DNA from: Alkalihalobacillus sp. LMS39
GTDB lineage: Bacteria > Bacillota > Bacilli > Bacillales > Bacillaceae_F
DNA: 64,000 nt
NCBI RefSeq assembly: GCF_022812285.1
Contig: NZ_CP093300.1
Coordinates: 806,001-870,000, forward strand
Reading direction: 5' to 3'
Shown: piece by piece, positions 1 to 9,196 of the stretch
Layout of the letters: each line of letters begins with the position of its first letter
Position numbering within the stretch: the stretch's first letter is position 1
Translations under genes and position numbers: made by a program
Notes under the pieces: model-generated
Told to the model about the DNA's origin: nothing
Databases searched by the model: none
Seen by the model: only the letters and a program-made list of their open reading frames with translations

Positions 1-76
1 TATGTAATAGATATTGCTTCTTGTTTTCATAGAATGTTGGACTTCTACTAAACTATGTGTACTGGGGGAAATGATA

Positions 77-1675
77 ATGAGTATTGATGTAAAACAAATG
101 ATTGAGAGTGGAAAAACAGTACTAGGAATTGAGCTTGGATCAACTCGTATAAAAGCGGTTCTTATCGGGGAAGATAATGTACCGATCGCTTCTGGTAGTC
201 ATGAGTGGGAAAATCAATTGGTTAATAATATTTGGACGTATTCTGTAGAAAGTGTTTGGAAGGGTTTACAAGATAGCTATCAACAATTAATTGAAAACGT
301 GAAAGAACAATTTGGTGTGAGCATAAAAACAATTGGAGCTATTGGATTTAGTGCAATGATGCATGGTTATATGGTTTTTGATAAAGAAGGAGAACTGCTC
401 GTTCCATTCCGAACGTGGCGGAACAACATGACTGAGCAAGCTTCCAATCAGTTAACAGAACTATTAAACTATAATATCCCGCAAAGATGGAGTATTGCTC
501 ATCTCTATCAAGCGATTTTAAATGGAGAAGAACATGTGAATCAAATTGCGTTCCAAACAACATTGGCTGGATATGTGCATTGGAAATTGACGGGGCAAAA
601 AGTGTTAGGTGTGGGCGAAGCTTCTGGTGTATTCCCTATTGATTTAAGCACGAAACAATATAATGAAGCCATGATTACGCAGTTTAATGACTTAATTGCC
701 TCGAGAAACCTTCCTTGGCAGCTTGAAGATATCTTACCAAGTGTGTTGGTAGCGGGAGAAAATGCGGGTGTCCTTACTGAAGAGGGAGCCAAACTATTAG
801 ATGTCAGTGGAGAATTACAAAGTGGAATTCCGCTTTGTCCACCAGAAGGTGATGCAGGAACAGGAATGGTGGCTACAAACAGTATTGCTAAACGAACAGG
901 GAATGTCTCAGCAGGAACGTCAGCGTTTGCGATGGTTGTGTTAGAAAAAGATTTGTCCAAAGTCCATCCAGAAATTGACCTTGTAACAACACCTACTGGG
1001 AATCTAGTCGCAATGGCCCATTCAAATAACTGCTCTTCGGATATGAATGCTTGGGTTGGGTTGTTTGATGAATTTACGAAAGCACTTGGAATCGAGGTCG
1101 ATAAAACAAAATTATATGAAACTCTTTTTAATTCCGCTCTTAGCGGGGACCCTGACGCTGGTGGCTTATTATCCTATGGTTATCTTTCAGGAGAACATAT
1201 GACCCATTTTGAAGAAGGTCGTCCGTTGTTTGTAAGGTCTACTGGTTCAAATTTTAATTTAGCGAACTTCATGCGAACTCATTTATTTACAGCTTTCGGT
1301 GCGATGAAAATTGGAATGGATATTTTGTTTAAAGAAGAAAAAGTCGAACTTGACGAAGTGTTAGGTCACGGTGGATTGTTTAAAACAGAAGGTGTCGGCC
1401 AACGCTTTTTAGCAGCAGCTTTTAACGTGCCTGTTTCTGTTATGGAAACTGCGGGAGAAGGCGGAGCATGGGGAATTGCATTGTTAGGATCGTATATGAT
1501 AAACAAAAAGGAAAACGAAACATTAGAGAGCTTTTTAAATGGCCATGTGTTTGCTGGCCAAACAGTCAAAACGGTGTCACCTGACCCGATTGACGTTGAA
1601 GGATTTGAACAATTTATGGAGCGATATAAGCAAGGACTTGAGATTGAAAGAGCGGCAGTGAATACACTTCGATAA
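77..1675 (+). CDS. FGGY-family carbohydrate kinase (xylulokinase/ribulokinase-like)
   Basis: Predicted cytoplasmic ATP-dependent sugar kinase of about 532 residues, phosphorylating a pentulose or related sugar. The N-terminal phosphate-binding segment [13 protein letters not shown] is typical of the FGGY/hsp70-actin fold, and a second glycine-rich segment ([15 protein letters not shown]) lies near the middle. The frame is open upstream to a TTG at 14, but the ATG at 77 has GGGGGA seven bases before it and the protein sequence from there begins in the normal place for the family. Substrate cannot be decided: xylulose and ribulose kinases both fit, and the upstream neighbours lie outside the window. 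A strong terminator follows at once, so it is the last gene of its unit. Confidence 0.85.
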   Translation: MSIDVKQMIESGKTVLGIELGSTRIKAVLIGEDNVPIASGSHEWENQLVNNIWTYSVESVWKGLQDSYQQLIENVKEQFGVSIKTIGAIGFSAMMHGYMVFDKEGELLVPFRTWRNNMTEQASNQLTELLNYNIPQRWSIAHLYQAILNGEEHVNQIAFQTTLAGYVHWKLTGQKVLGVGEASGVFPIDLSTKQYNEAMITQFNDLIASRNLPWQLEDILPSVLVAGENAGVLTEEGAKLLDVSGELQSGIPLCPPEGDAGTGMVATNSIAKRTGNVSAGTSAFAMVVLEKDLSKVHPEIDLVTTPTGNLVAMAHSNNCSSDMNAWVGLFDEFTKALGIEVDKTKLYETLFNSALSGDPDAGGLLSYGYLSGEHMTHFEEGRPLFVRSTGSNFNLANFMRTHLFTAFGAMKIGMDILFKEEKVELDEVLGHGGLFKTEGVGQRFLAAAFNVPVSVMETAGEGGAWGIALLGSYMINKKENETLESFLNGHVFAGQTVKTVSPDPIDVEGFEQFMERYKQGLEIERAAVNTLR

Positions 1676-1690
1676 TAATATATTGAAAAA

Positions 1691-1723
1691 AAGCGATAAG
1701 GAAGAATCCTTATCGCTTTTTTT
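1691..1723 (+). terminator. Rho-independent terminator after the FGGY kinase
   Basis: A perfect 12-bp stem (AAGCGATAAGGA with TCCTTATCGCTT) with a four-base loop is followed by a run of T. It starts about 15 bases after the kinase stop codon. Confidence 0.9.
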
Positions 1724-1795
1724 GTTTAGTATAATATTTAAAGGTTTTATAGTAAAATAGAATTAGTTATAAGTACCTGTTCAGGAGTTGGAAAA

Positions 1796-2794
1796 ATGAA
1801 TATAGTAAATATGCTTTTTTTAGGTTTAGGATTTCTATTTATCTTACTATCGTTAGTTATCATCATCGTAAAACTTACAAAAGGAAACCATGTTTTTTCT
1901 CCGTTATTAGTATCGTGTATTGTATTTGGTTTCCTATCGGTAATTGCAGGTGTTGTGTTCATGGTATTAGATGGAAATGAAAATGTCGTTCAAGTTACAA
2001 CAAAAGATGTAGAACAGCTATCTTCTGAGATAGAAGTAAAGAAGGTAAATGAAGAAATCGAAATGGAGCCCGGACTAGAGAGTCATGAAAATGATTTGCT
2101 CAAAGTAGCGCGTGAATTGGTTACGATGGAGATGGACAAACAAATTGGATTAAAGACATGGGAAATAACAGAAAACTATGTGTATTCCGATTATGAAACG
2201 TATAACATCATTGACTATGATAAGCCAGAGGGAGATATGAGAGTTGTATGGATAGTAGGAAATGTTAAAGCGACTTCTGAAGATGAAATAACCGTGAATT
2301 TTAGTTATGATTTAGAACTTTATCAAATGGACGGAGATTCTACATGGTATATCGGAACACATTGGGGAATTTTAAGTCATCTTAAAATAACAGAAATTCC
2401 AAACAGTGAGTCCATTATTGCACCAACTAGCGAAACAGTCAGTAGTCAAGGCTCTAGAGTAGAGCAAACGGATTTAATAGATAATGAAGTTTTTGGAGCA
2501 TGGCATTGGAATGATGGTGATGATTTTTATATGATATTAAGGGATGATTATACGTATAGTTATATCGAAAAAAATGTAAGATTTGTGACAGAAGGAACTT
2601 TTTCTATAAAGGAGTATGATGACGGTTATGAGATAACCGTACATCATATGCCACTTGATTATTATAGTGTCATGTTTATAAAACTTCTCGACAACGACCG
2701 TCATCAAGGATTCGAAGATGGATTTAGCTGGGATGCGATAAGGATTAATGTTGAAGTAGCAGAGGAGATTTTAAATAGTATTAAAGGGATTTAA
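1796..2794 (+). CDS. Hypothetical two-TM membrane protein
   Basis: Protein of 332 residues that I do not recognise. Two hydrophobic segments near residues 4-26 and 34-55 suggest an N-terminal membrane hairpin, followed by a long acidic extracytoplasmic or cytoplasmic region rich in Glu and Asp. The C-terminal part (about 225-325) has alternating aromatic and charged residues of the kind seen in small beta-rich domains (GAWHWNDGDDFYMILRDD). AGGAG lies eight bases before the ATG. A terminator follows, so it appears monocistronic. No function is proposed. Confidence 0.7.
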   Translation: MNIVNMLFLGLGFLFILLSLVIIIVKLTKGNHVFSPLLVSCIVFGFLSVIAGVVFMVLDGNENVVQVTTKDVEQLSSEIEVKKVNEEIEMEPGLESHENDLLKVARELVTMEMDKQIGLKTWEITENYVYSDYETYNIIDYDKPEGDMRVVWIVGNVKATSEDEITVNFSYDLELYQMDGDSTWYIGTHWGILSHLKITEIPNSESIIAPTSETVSSQGSRVEQTDLIDNEVFGAWHWNDGDDFYMILRDDYTYSYIEKNVRFVTEGTFSIKEYDDGYEITVHHMPLDYYSVMFIKLLDNDRHQGFEDGFSWDAIRINVEVAEEILNSIKGI

Positions 2795-2801
2795 AGGGAG
2801 A

Positions 2802-2834
2802 GGTATTCGTAGTTAAAGCGAGTACCTTTTTTGT
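2802..2834 (+). terminator. Terminator after the two-TM protein
   Basis: GGTATTCG pairs with CGAGTACC with one mismatch and is followed by six T. Confidence 0.7.
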
Positions 2835-2916
2835 TTGGAGTAAAGAGTGATTTTAGAATTGGATATTTATGTTAATATAGTGATGTAATGATTGTTAAAG
2901 TTGAGGGGAGAAGAGG

Positions 2917-4036
2917 ATGTACCTTATCTTAATGCTTGTTATATTCGGTTTAATGCCTATTTATAGTTTCATTCGAATGGTGATGAGCTTTTTAAAAAGA
3001 GGAAAGCAAATGAAATTCAAACTTTTCGATAGTATTTTTTCGATATCGGTATATTGTGTGGTAGTCGTTGCGTTGTCCATTGATGGTTCAGGAGAAATAG
3101 CAGGAAAACCTTTAAAGATGTTTGAGCAAACAGGGAGTTTTATGAATGGTTATGCTTCATTAGCTATCGAGTACATTCCATCTATATTTATTTTGTTAAC
3201 ATTAGGCTTATTTAGTTTTAAATGCATTACCTTGTTTTATGATTGGCTTTCACCGATTGTATATGTGTTTTGTAGCACTCTGGTGATAACAAATATATTT
3301 CTAGGTATCATGTATTTGACTCATACTGTTACAGTAAATAACGGACTAAATTTGGCGGTGTATTTATTACAAATTGGGTTTGGTTCATTATGCTTTCTAT
3401 ATATTGCAAGGTTAAAAAATTCCCTAGATCAATTTTATGAACACGAAGAAATGGATATAAAATATAAAAATATATTTCTCCAATTTTTTGCGAACATAAC
3501 AAATAACTATAATCGCATGTCGAAAGTATGGATTGTCTCTTTGTTTCCAATCATGGTAATTATACATCTTATATTAATTTTATTTGGTCAACGACCAGAT
3601 AGTTTTATACGGGTGTTTCTTGATACAAGTTCTTTTAATTACTCCAATATTCCACCTCCTGATCCAGAAATGATAAGTGGTGATGGACATTATTTATGTA
3701 CCGTATCAGCACTGGGTCACCCTAACATTGTAAAGCCAGTGCGAGCGGGGATAAGGAGGGGGAGGTGTAAATCGTCAATTGTTAGTTGCGAACGCATTTG
3801 AGAATATTTTAGAACAATATGTACCGAGAGCACATAAAGTTATTCGTGCGGTTTACGATAAGTATGGATATCCAATTAGTCGGCATATTCATTCGAAATG
3901 GTCAGCAGATATCGTATATCTTTTAATGAAGCCATTAGAAATATTGTTTCTTATCGTTCTTTACACGGTAGATAGGAATCCAGAAAATAGAATCCATGTG
4001 CAGTATAGTGAGTTAAGGAGAAACAATGGGAAATAA
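2917..4036 (+). pseudogene. Multi-TM membrane protein (DUF6688-like) split by a +1 frameshift
   Basis: Two adjacent frames, 2917-3801 and the 85-residue frame opening at 3779, together look like one protein of about 372 residues. The first part has several TM helices (about 3-20, 40-60, 85-110, 120-140, 150-170, 205-225) and ends in a conserved-looking stretch GDGHYLCTVSALGHPNIVKP. The reading then runs into unrelated residues after a run of five G at 3758-3762. Removing one G gives IRRGGVNRQLLVANAFEN and continues smoothly into the second frame (YDKYGYPISRHIHSKWSAD). This layout resembles proteins I know as DUF6688, but I hold that family name loosely. The cause is either a sequencing error in the homopolymer or a real inactivating or phase-variable insertion. 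Upstream SD is GAGGGGAG. Confidence 0.7.
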
Positions 4037-4133
4037 CCAATTCTTTAGGAAGGGTTGCTTTGTGTGGTAAGGGGGATAAGTAGAATGACGATAAATCCTA
4101 AAGCCCATTATTATCTTACTCTATCATACTTTA

Positions 4134-4318
4134 ACGGACATACATTCCGCTATTCAGTCAAAAAACATAAGATTCAAAAAGCTAACGGACATCTGTTCCG
4201 GTATTAGCTGAAAATTAAAGAGGTTTATTGTAGTTTTCTATTGATATAACGGAACATATGTCCGATAGGTTTGAAAAAACAGCCTAAAAGACTAAAATAG
4301 CGGAACATATGTCCGATA
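4134..4318. repeat. Dispersed palindromic repeat, family A, copy 1
   Basis: Two forward arms (CGGACATACATTCCGCTATT at about 4136 and CGGACATCTGTTCCGGTATT at about 4187) face two reverse arms (AACGGAACATATGTCCGATA near 4250 and AGCGGAACATATGTCCGATA near 4298). The whole can fold into a long hairpin or cruciform. It fills most of the 4037-4429 gap, which holds no gene. Confidence 0.85.
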
Positions 4319-4429
4319 CTGTGAGATAAACAATCAGTTATTTTGAATGGTAAGTTGAAGTCCTAATCTTCAAAAAAGTACTTGTAGCTATGCCTAATGT
4401 TACCTGAATTTCCTATTCAAAAACTAATA

Positions 4430-4765
4430 TTACGATACAAACTCCTCGATGACGTCAATTTCTGAGTAGCGAATACAAGTATCATTAATGTGTATAAAAT
4501 CACCATACTTATAGAAATATTTTGACCCGTTGTTAAACGTAACGAGAGAGCTAAAGTCATCCATAAACGCTTCTAAGGTTGGTGACTGCGTAGGTACGAT
4601 AATTTCTTTTTTGTTTCTTAATGTGATTTTTATTATCATTTTTCGATCACTCCCTTTTTTTTGCACGATTGGATTTTGTTGTTCTGATACCCACTCTCGT
4701 ACTTCGTCAGGTGTTATACCTAGACTGATAGCTTGCAAGATGAGTTCTTGCCACCCTTCATCCAT
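4430..4765 (-). CDS. SinI-type anti-repressor domain protein
   Basis: Protein of 111 residues from the ATG at 4765, which has GGAGGAG six bases upstream; the longer frame from a TTG is unlikely because that codon overlaps the SD. Residues 1-27 (MDEGWQELILQAISLGITPD then EVREWV) match the pattern of Bacillus SinI (acidic, W-x-E-L-hydrophobic, x-A, I-[ST]-P-[ED]-E-[IV]-R), the peptide that binds and disarms the biofilm repressor SinR. Unlike classical SinI of about 57 residues, it carries a C-terminal extension of about 70 residues (IIKITLRNKKEIIVPTQSP onward) that I do not recognise. An internal ATG with its own GGGAG could let the C-terminal part be made alone. The SinI match is by eye and short. 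Confidence 0.6.
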   Translation of the reverse strand: MDEGWQELILQAISLGITPDEVREWVSEQQNPIVQKKGSDRKMIIKITLRNKKEIIVPTQSPTLEAFMDDFSSLVTFNNGSKYFYKYGDFIHINDTCIRYSEIDVIEEFVS

Positions 4766-5618
4766 GTTGCTCTCCTCCTCCAACGCAATGAGCGTGGTAG
4801 CTTCGCATGGCTTCTCATTTCTTAGACGTTTCCATGCATTATCTTATGACTATTTAGCCTCCAAGTACATTGTCGCTGTTCACATATTCAATAACTGCTT
4901 ATGACCCAAAGAGTGGTCAATGTTTAGTCAGGGAATTTGTTTGTATTTATTTTGATTGTCCAGTAATTGGCTTCTAAATGAAAAATTTAACTACACCCCT
5001 TCCTAGTTTTGCGATAGGCGCTCGTATCGATGTGTATATTTAAATAAAAGAATATGACGTTCAGTTGTTCTATGATGTAGTACTCCTTAATGATACAAAT
5101 AACTCCTTAAAAAACTCTTTAAAAATTACTGTTTTTTTAACATAAATAAGGGTTAATCCATTATGTGTGTAAAAATAATGCAAATTACCTATGCAACAAT
5201 CTTTTACTATAACTGGGGATGCTTAGCTGATAAATTCCCTCAGATTGATTAAATGTACGCAAAGAGGACTCGCTGTTATGCAAGTCCTCGTTTATGTATA
5301 TTTCTTTACCGTGTTCAAAGTCACCGACTTTAATGCGTCTATCAAAGCTAATAACAGAATGGGAATAGGCTATGTGTTTTATAATGTTGATGACTTAAAC
5401 AATGGCAAATTCTGCAAATGTTTCCTTCACTAGTGCAAAGATCGCATAGCTACTTTTTATGGCTATCATGTTTTTTTATTGTTTTGTACGTATGAAAATG
5501 ATAATTTTTTGGAATCATAATAAAAAGCTCCTTTCGTATTATAGCTCTGATTTGGTTTCCAAATTAATCTACGTCCTTACGAAACGGAGCTTTTTAAATG
5601 TGAAAGAGTCTTATCGGA
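4766..5618. other. Long stretch without a recognisable gene
   Basis: About 850 bp lacking any convincing gene. The short plus-strand frames at 5245 and 5459 have no Shine-Dalgarno sequence and no family look. A minus-strand frame stays open from 5394 down to a stop at 5185 (about 69 codons) but has no good start, so it may be a worn-down gene fragment. The only clear structure is the inverted repeat at 5522-5595. Confidence 0.5.
5522..5595. repeat. Inverted repeat / large hairpin beside the IS
   Basis: AAAAAGCTCCTTTCGTA at 5522-5538 is complementary, with one mismatch, to TACGAAACGGAGCTTTTT at 5578-5595. The 39-base loop makes it longer than a usual terminator, though the right arm ends in T5. 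It could be a bidirectional terminator or a remnant of a small inverted-repeat element. Confidence 0.6.
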
Positions 5619-5800
5619 CATTTTGGATCTCTGTCAAGAAAGTAGACACCTAAATACCGGATTGTTATAGCAGTCTGTTTCTTCACTTTTTAAAAGCTTA
5701 GATGATTCCGTGGAAGGGTCAAGCTAAAACCGCTTGACCCTTCCACTCCACCATCTGGGTGGTTGTTAAGTGAAGAAAAACATACTTCTGCCTGTATTCT

Positions 5801-6679
5801 TTACACTGTGTGATTTTTGTAATATGCTTCTGCGTATTCGACCGGTGTTACGTACCCAATTGAACTATGAATTCTTTTTCGATTATAGAAAAACTCAATG
5901 TATCTATAGATGGCTGTTTGTGCTTGTGCTCTCGTTTTGAACCGTTTTCCTTGAATTAATTCTTTCTTCAATAAGCTGAAAAATGACTCTGCACATGCGT
6001 TGTCATAACAGTTCCCTGTGCGACTCATACTGACATCCATCTTGTAGTCTTGTAGTCGCTCCTGATAAGTATGAGAAGCATACTGCGTTCCACGGTCTGA
6101 GTGATGAAGTAATCCTTCTTTCGGCTTCTTTGCTTCATAAGCATTGTCTAACGCGGTTAGAACAAGCTTTGTTTCCATATGTCTATCCAGGCACCAACCG
6201 ACAATTTCACGAGAATATAAATCAAGTACTGTTGCCAAATATAACTTCCCTTCTCGACATGGAATATAGGTAATATCTGTGACCCACACTTTATTTGGAT
6301 CGGACACTGTAAACTGTTGGTTTAACTTATTTGGCGCAATTGGAAAAAGATGATTTGAGTCTGTAGTACTCACCTTATATTTTTTCGATACACAGGAACG
6401 AAGTTCAAGTTCTCTCATATAGTTACTGACGGTTCGTTCTGAAATCCTATATCCATCATCTTTTTGCAATTTCTTTGTTATTTTTGTACTCCCATATATT
6501 TTGTGATGGTCATAATAATAGAAGAGAATTTTTTCTTGAATTGCTTTTTTTCGCTCTTCTTGCTTACTTGGCTTGTGATTTCTCCATTTCAGATAACCGC
6601 TCCGAGAAACTTCGAGTACTCTACACATCTTCTTCACTGAAAACTCGGAACGATGGTTCTCAATGAATCTAAACCTCAT
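5801..6679 (-). CDS. IS3-family transposase OrfB (DDE integrase core)
   Basis: Protein of 292 residues with an N-terminal HTH_21-like region (MCRVLEVSRSGYLKW), then an rve integrase core. Likely catalytic acidic residues are in WVTDITYIP (first Asp), LLHHSDRGTQY (second Asp) and the ENCYDNACAESFFSLLK-like segment written here as GNCYDNACAESFFSLLKKE (Glu). It overlaps orfA by four bases (ATGA) and lies in the -1 frame relative to it. IS3 transposases are normally made as an OrfAB fusion by programmed frameshifting, and a suitable slippery site lies at 6709-6715. Confidence 0.95.
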   Translation of the reverse strand: MRFRFIENHRSEFSVKKMCRVLEVSRSGYLKWRNHKPSKQEERKKAIQEKILFYYYDHHKIYGSTKITKKLQKDDGYRISERTVSNYMRELELRSCVSKKYKVSTTDSNHLFPIAPNKLNQQFTVSDPNKVWVTDITYIPCREGKLYLATVLDLYSREIVGWCLDRHMETKLVLTALDNAYEAKKPKEGLLHHSDRGTQYASHTYQERLQDYKMDVSMSRTGNCYDNACAESFFSLLKKELIQGKRFKTRAQAQTAIYRYIEFFYNRKRIHSSIGYVTPVEYAEAYYKNHTV

Positions 6680-6993
6680 GGTTTTGGTCTGCTGAAGATG
6701 TGCACCGCCTTTTTTACAATGACCAATTCTTCTTCTTTTTCTGCTAACTTACGGTTACTGGCTTTTAATTCACGTTCCTGCTCCCGTAATTGTTGTTCTA
6801 GCTTCTGAATTCGTGCTTCAGCTGTAACAGGCTCATTCTCAAATTCACGATAAAGACTAATCCACTCATGTAATGTACTTAAAGGAACATTTAAATCCTC
6901 TGCAATTTCTGTGACGGTTTTCTTATTTTCTTGAACATATTTTACTGCTTCACGCTTAAATTTCTCATTGTACCTTTGCCGTTGTTCACCCAT
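6676..6993 (-). CDS. IS3-family transposase OrfA (HTH and leucine-zipper)
   Basis: Protein of 105 residues. The first half is a helix-turn-helix DNA-binding domain (YNEKFKREAVKYVQENKK, then TEIAEDLNVPLSTLHEW), and the second half is a charged coiled coil (EARIQKLEQQLREQERELKA) as in the OrfA of the IS150/IS3 group. OrfA binds the IS ends and supplies the N-terminal part of the OrfAB fusion. The start has AGGAGGGG upstream. Confidence 0.93.
   Translation of the reverse strand: MGEQRQRYNEKFKREAVKYVQENKKTVTEIAEDLNVPLSTLHEWISLYREFENEPVTAEARIQKLEQQLREQERELKASNRKLAEKEEELVIVKKAVHIFSRPKP
6709..6715 (-). other. Programmed -1 frameshift heptamer (A AAA AAG)
   Basis: On the minus strand orfA reads GTA AAA AAG, so the heptamer A-AAA-AAG is in the correct phase for tandem -1 slippage. 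After the slip the reading stays open through the orfB start codon (GGC GGT GCA CAT ... ACC ATG AGG), giving a full OrfAB transframe protein. Confidence 0.8.
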
Positions 6994-7072
6994 GGGAACC
7001 CCTCCTAATTAGTATTATCATACCCATATTTTTGATTTCCGGTAAAGGGGTGTCCACTTTTTATTCTAGCAT

Positions 7073-7250
7073 CATTTGTTCCGCTATTCAGTCAAAAACA
7101 TAAGATTCAAAAATCTAACGGACATCTGTTCCGGTATTAGCTTAAAACTCGAGTGGTTTTAACGTTTTTTGCTGAAATAGCGGAACGTATGTCCGATAGG
7201 TTTGAGAAAACAGCCTAAAATCATAAAATAGCGGAACAAATGTCCGATAC
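7073..7250. repeat. Dispersed palindromic repeat, family A, copy 2 (IS-interrupted)
   Basis: The stretch is nearly the same as copy 1, including the spacer CAGTCAAAAACATAAGATTC. Its first arm is split: ATCGGACATTT lies at 5613-5623, left of the IS, and CATTTGTTCCGCTATT lies right of it. Reverse arms lie at about 7180-7200 and 7229-7250. Confidence 0.85.
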
Positions 7251-7278
7251 GGTTGTCTCGTGTTATCGGGCTCTCACA

Positions 7279-7671
7279 TTACGCTATCACTTCTTCGGTT
7301 TCCCTCACGATCATCCACTGGCCATTGATGAGTTGCCAGTTTTCGATTGTAAACAGTCTTGCAAGTATGTCTTCTTCTTTAACAACGAGTAATTCATAAA
7401 AAACAACAGCGTTTTCATTATTTCGCAATCGGATGACTCGATGTTTAAACTGTTTTTGCGCCCCTAAAAAATGCTCAACGGATTGTTTCATACCGTCAAG
7501 TGAATCCTGCTTCGTGAAGAACAGTGGTTTATTGTGGCTTCCATTAAAGAAAGCAACATAATAATTTTCGGTCATTCGCTCTAGAGCGGATGTGTTCCCT
7601 GTCTTCATAGCGATATTCCAGTCTTTAAGAAAGTCATCGTGCATTTGAGTAAAGTGGTTTAGTATGTCCAA
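7279..7671 (-). CDS. NTF2-like/SnoaL-type small protein
   Basis: Small protein of about 130 residues resembling DUF4440/SnoaL NTF2-fold proteins: an N-terminal helix with FTQMHDDFLKDWNIAMKTGN, then beta strands ending in a WQLINGQWMIVRE motif typical of the last strands of the fold. I chose the TTG at 7671 because GGAGG lies exactly seven bases upstream; the frame extends further to 7743, but without a ribosome site. Members of the fold can be enzymes or ligand binders, so no reaction is assigned. It stands alone, divergent from the CNNM transporter gene. Confidence 0.7.
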   Translation of the reverse strand: MDILNHFTQMHDDFLKDWNIAMKTGNTSALERMTENYYVAFFNGSHNKPLFFTKQDSLDGMKQSVEHFLGAQKQFKHRVIRLRNNENAVVFYELLVVKEEDILARLFTIENWQLINGQWMIVRETEEVIA

Positions 7672-7844
7672 GTTTTTTCCTCCATTTCCACAAAAATTCA
7701 TATGTATAACTATTCCATGTTGCATCCGTTGTCCCTTCGACAAATATTGGCTAAATAAACAAAAATATTTAAGATATATTAGTGGTGAACGGGGGAAGTT
7801 CGCTATATAATAGTACTATTATTCAATTGGAGTGTGATGTTTAG

Positions 7845-9113
7845 ATGGACGATGTTCCGTCGAGTTTGATTGCGTTTTTAGTCATGTTATTAGGTTTATC
7901 GGCATTTTTCTCTTCTGCTGAAACAGCATTTTCGAGTGTGAATAAAATTCGCCTCAAAAATTATGAAGATGAAGGAAGGAGAGGAGCGAAAAAGGCGGTC
8001 ATTATAGCTGAAAACTTTGATAAGACGCTGTCGACTTTGTTGGTGGGCAATAATCTTGTGAACATTGCAGCGGCAACACTTTCTTCACAAATTGCCATCA
8101 ACGTGTTTGGTCCGAGTTTAGGTGTTTTTATTAGTACTTTTGTGGTGACGATTTTAGTGTTAATTTTTGGTGAGATTATCCCGAAATCATTAGCAAAAGA
8201 ATTTGCAGAAGGGTACGCACTGAAAACATCGGGAATTTTATTTTATCTAATTATAGTATTGTATCCCGTAACTTGGTTGTTTTTGCATTGTAAAAAGTTA
8301 GTCACTTTCTTTATAAAAAATAAAGAAAATACACCATCTGTTACTGAAGAGGAAATCAAAATGATTGTCCAAATTAGTGAAGACGAAGGTGTAATTGGGA
8401 AACAGGAAAAAGAAATGGTACATCGGTCTTTAGAGTTTGACGATATTATCGTACATGACATTTTAAAGCCACGTCCAGATATGGTTGCGGTCGAAGTCAA
8501 TCAACCGATTACAGAAATTATGGATATTTTCCTCACTGAGCATTATTCGAGAATTCCAGTTTATGAAGGGACAATTGATAATGTAATAGGGATATTGTCT
8601 GAGCGTGATTTTTTAACAGCTTATATTAAGAAGCGCGAAAGTGTCGATATTAGAAATCTCATAAGAAAGCCATTATTTGTCGTAGAGTCGATGAAAATAT
8701 CGACGTTATTAAATGAATTACAAAAACAAAAAATTCATATGGCTATTGTCATTGATGAATTCGGTGGAACATCCGGATTAATTACAATGGAAGATTTATT
8801 AGAGGAAATTGTAGGAGAAATTTGGGATGAACATGATGTCAGTGTGAATCAATTAAAACAAGTTGACTCAACAAGTTATATGATTGATGCAGATGTATCG
8901 ATTGATGAGTTTGCAAGGTTCTTAAAGATCGGCACACCAGAAACGAATAATCACACTGTAGGTGGATGGGTGATTGAGGAATTTCAACGGATCCCAAAAG
9001 AAGGTGAAGAGTTCATCTACCAAAGTTTCCATATAAAAGTTGTAAGGGCAGAAGAAAGAAGAGTTCGCCAAGTTCTTCTAAAGATAGAAACGAATGAAAA
9101 AATAGTTGTGTAA
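7845..9113 (+). CDS. CNNM/CBS/CorC-HlyC family membrane transporter (hemolysin-like)
   Basis: Integral membrane protein of 422 residues, predicted to move or regulate divalent cations such as Mg2+ (older name: hemolysin C homologue). Order of domains: a DUF21/CNNM transmembrane region (about 1-185, with SAFFSSAETAFSSVNKIRLK and FGEIIPKSLAKEFAE), two CBS domains (about 205-330, including LKPRPDMVAVE and EHYSRIPVYEGTIDN), and a C-terminal CorC/HlyC domain (about 345-420). GGAG lies 12 bases before the ATG, which is a little far. A terminator follows immediately. Confidence 0.93.
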   Translation: MDDVPSSLIAFLVMLLGLSAFFSSAETAFSSVNKIRLKNYEDEGRRGAKKAVIIAENFDKTLSTLLVGNNLVNIAAATLSSQIAINVFGPSLGVFISTFVVTILVLIFGEIIPKSLAKEFAEGYALKTSGILFYLIIVLYPVTWLFLHCKKLVTFFIKNKENTPSVTEEEIKMIVQISEDEGVIGKQEKEMVHRSLEFDDIIVHDILKPRPDMVAVEVNQPITEIMDIFLTEHYSRIPVYEGTIDNVIGILSERDFLTAYIKKRESVDIRNLIRKPLFVVESMKISTLLNELQKQKIHMAIVIDEFGGTSGLITMEDLLEEIVGEIWDEHDVSVNQLKQVDSTSYMIDADVSIDEFARFLKIGTPETNNHTVGGWVIEEFQRIPKEGEEFIYQSFHIKVVRAEERRVRQVLLKIETNEKIVV

Positions 9114-9118
9114 TTATG

Positions 9119-9144
9119 TCCCCCTATATTTAGGGGGATTTTTT
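9119..9144 (+). terminator. Terminator after the CNNM transporter
   Basis: TCCCCCTA and TAGGGGGA form a stem with a short AT loop, followed by six T. Confidence 0.9.
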
Positions 9145-9152
9145 CAACAAGA

Positions 9153-9196
9153 AAAAATTTTGGTCTAGCACCGTAGCTTTGAAAACTTATTCTATT
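9153..9196 (+). repeat. Dispersed repeat, family B, copy 1
   Basis: Contains the family core AATTTTGGTCTAGCA then GTAGCTTTGAAAACTTATTC, diverged in the middle. It runs into the 3' end of the yesL-like gene and supplies its stop codon on the minus strand. Confidence 0.7.

Larger units (their letters stand above)
5624..7072 (-). mobile_element. IS3-family insertion sequence (orfA/orfB) with 5-bp target duplication
   Basis: An element of about 1449 bp with two overlapping minus-strand transposase frames. Imperfect terminal inverted repeats share the inner block AAAGTRGACACC (left at 5640-5650, right complement at 7048-7060). The bases CATTT occur just outside both proposed ends (5619-5623 and 7073-7077). 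Removing the IS and one CATTT restores CGGACATTTGTTCCG, an arm of family-A repeat copy 2. This fixes the ends by context; the exact outer bases of the inverted repeats are less certain. The frames look intact and the element may be active. Confidence 0.85.

Noticed and set aside
14-76. Longer N-terminus of the FGGY kinase from a TTG.
   Set aside because: The added residues have no family match and the ATG at 77 has a well-placed Shine-Dalgarno sequence.
4530-4904. 124-residue plus-strand frame over the SinI-like gene.
   Set aside because: It lacks a ribosome site and the minus-strand gene explains the sequence better.
5185-5394. Open minus-strand frame of about 69 codons.
   Set aside because: No start codon with a ribosome site and no recognisable family; mentioned only as a possible remnant.
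4134-7250. Family-A repeats as a possible CRISPR array.
   Set aside because: The arms are in inverted orientation and the spacing is irregular, with no cas genes nearby.
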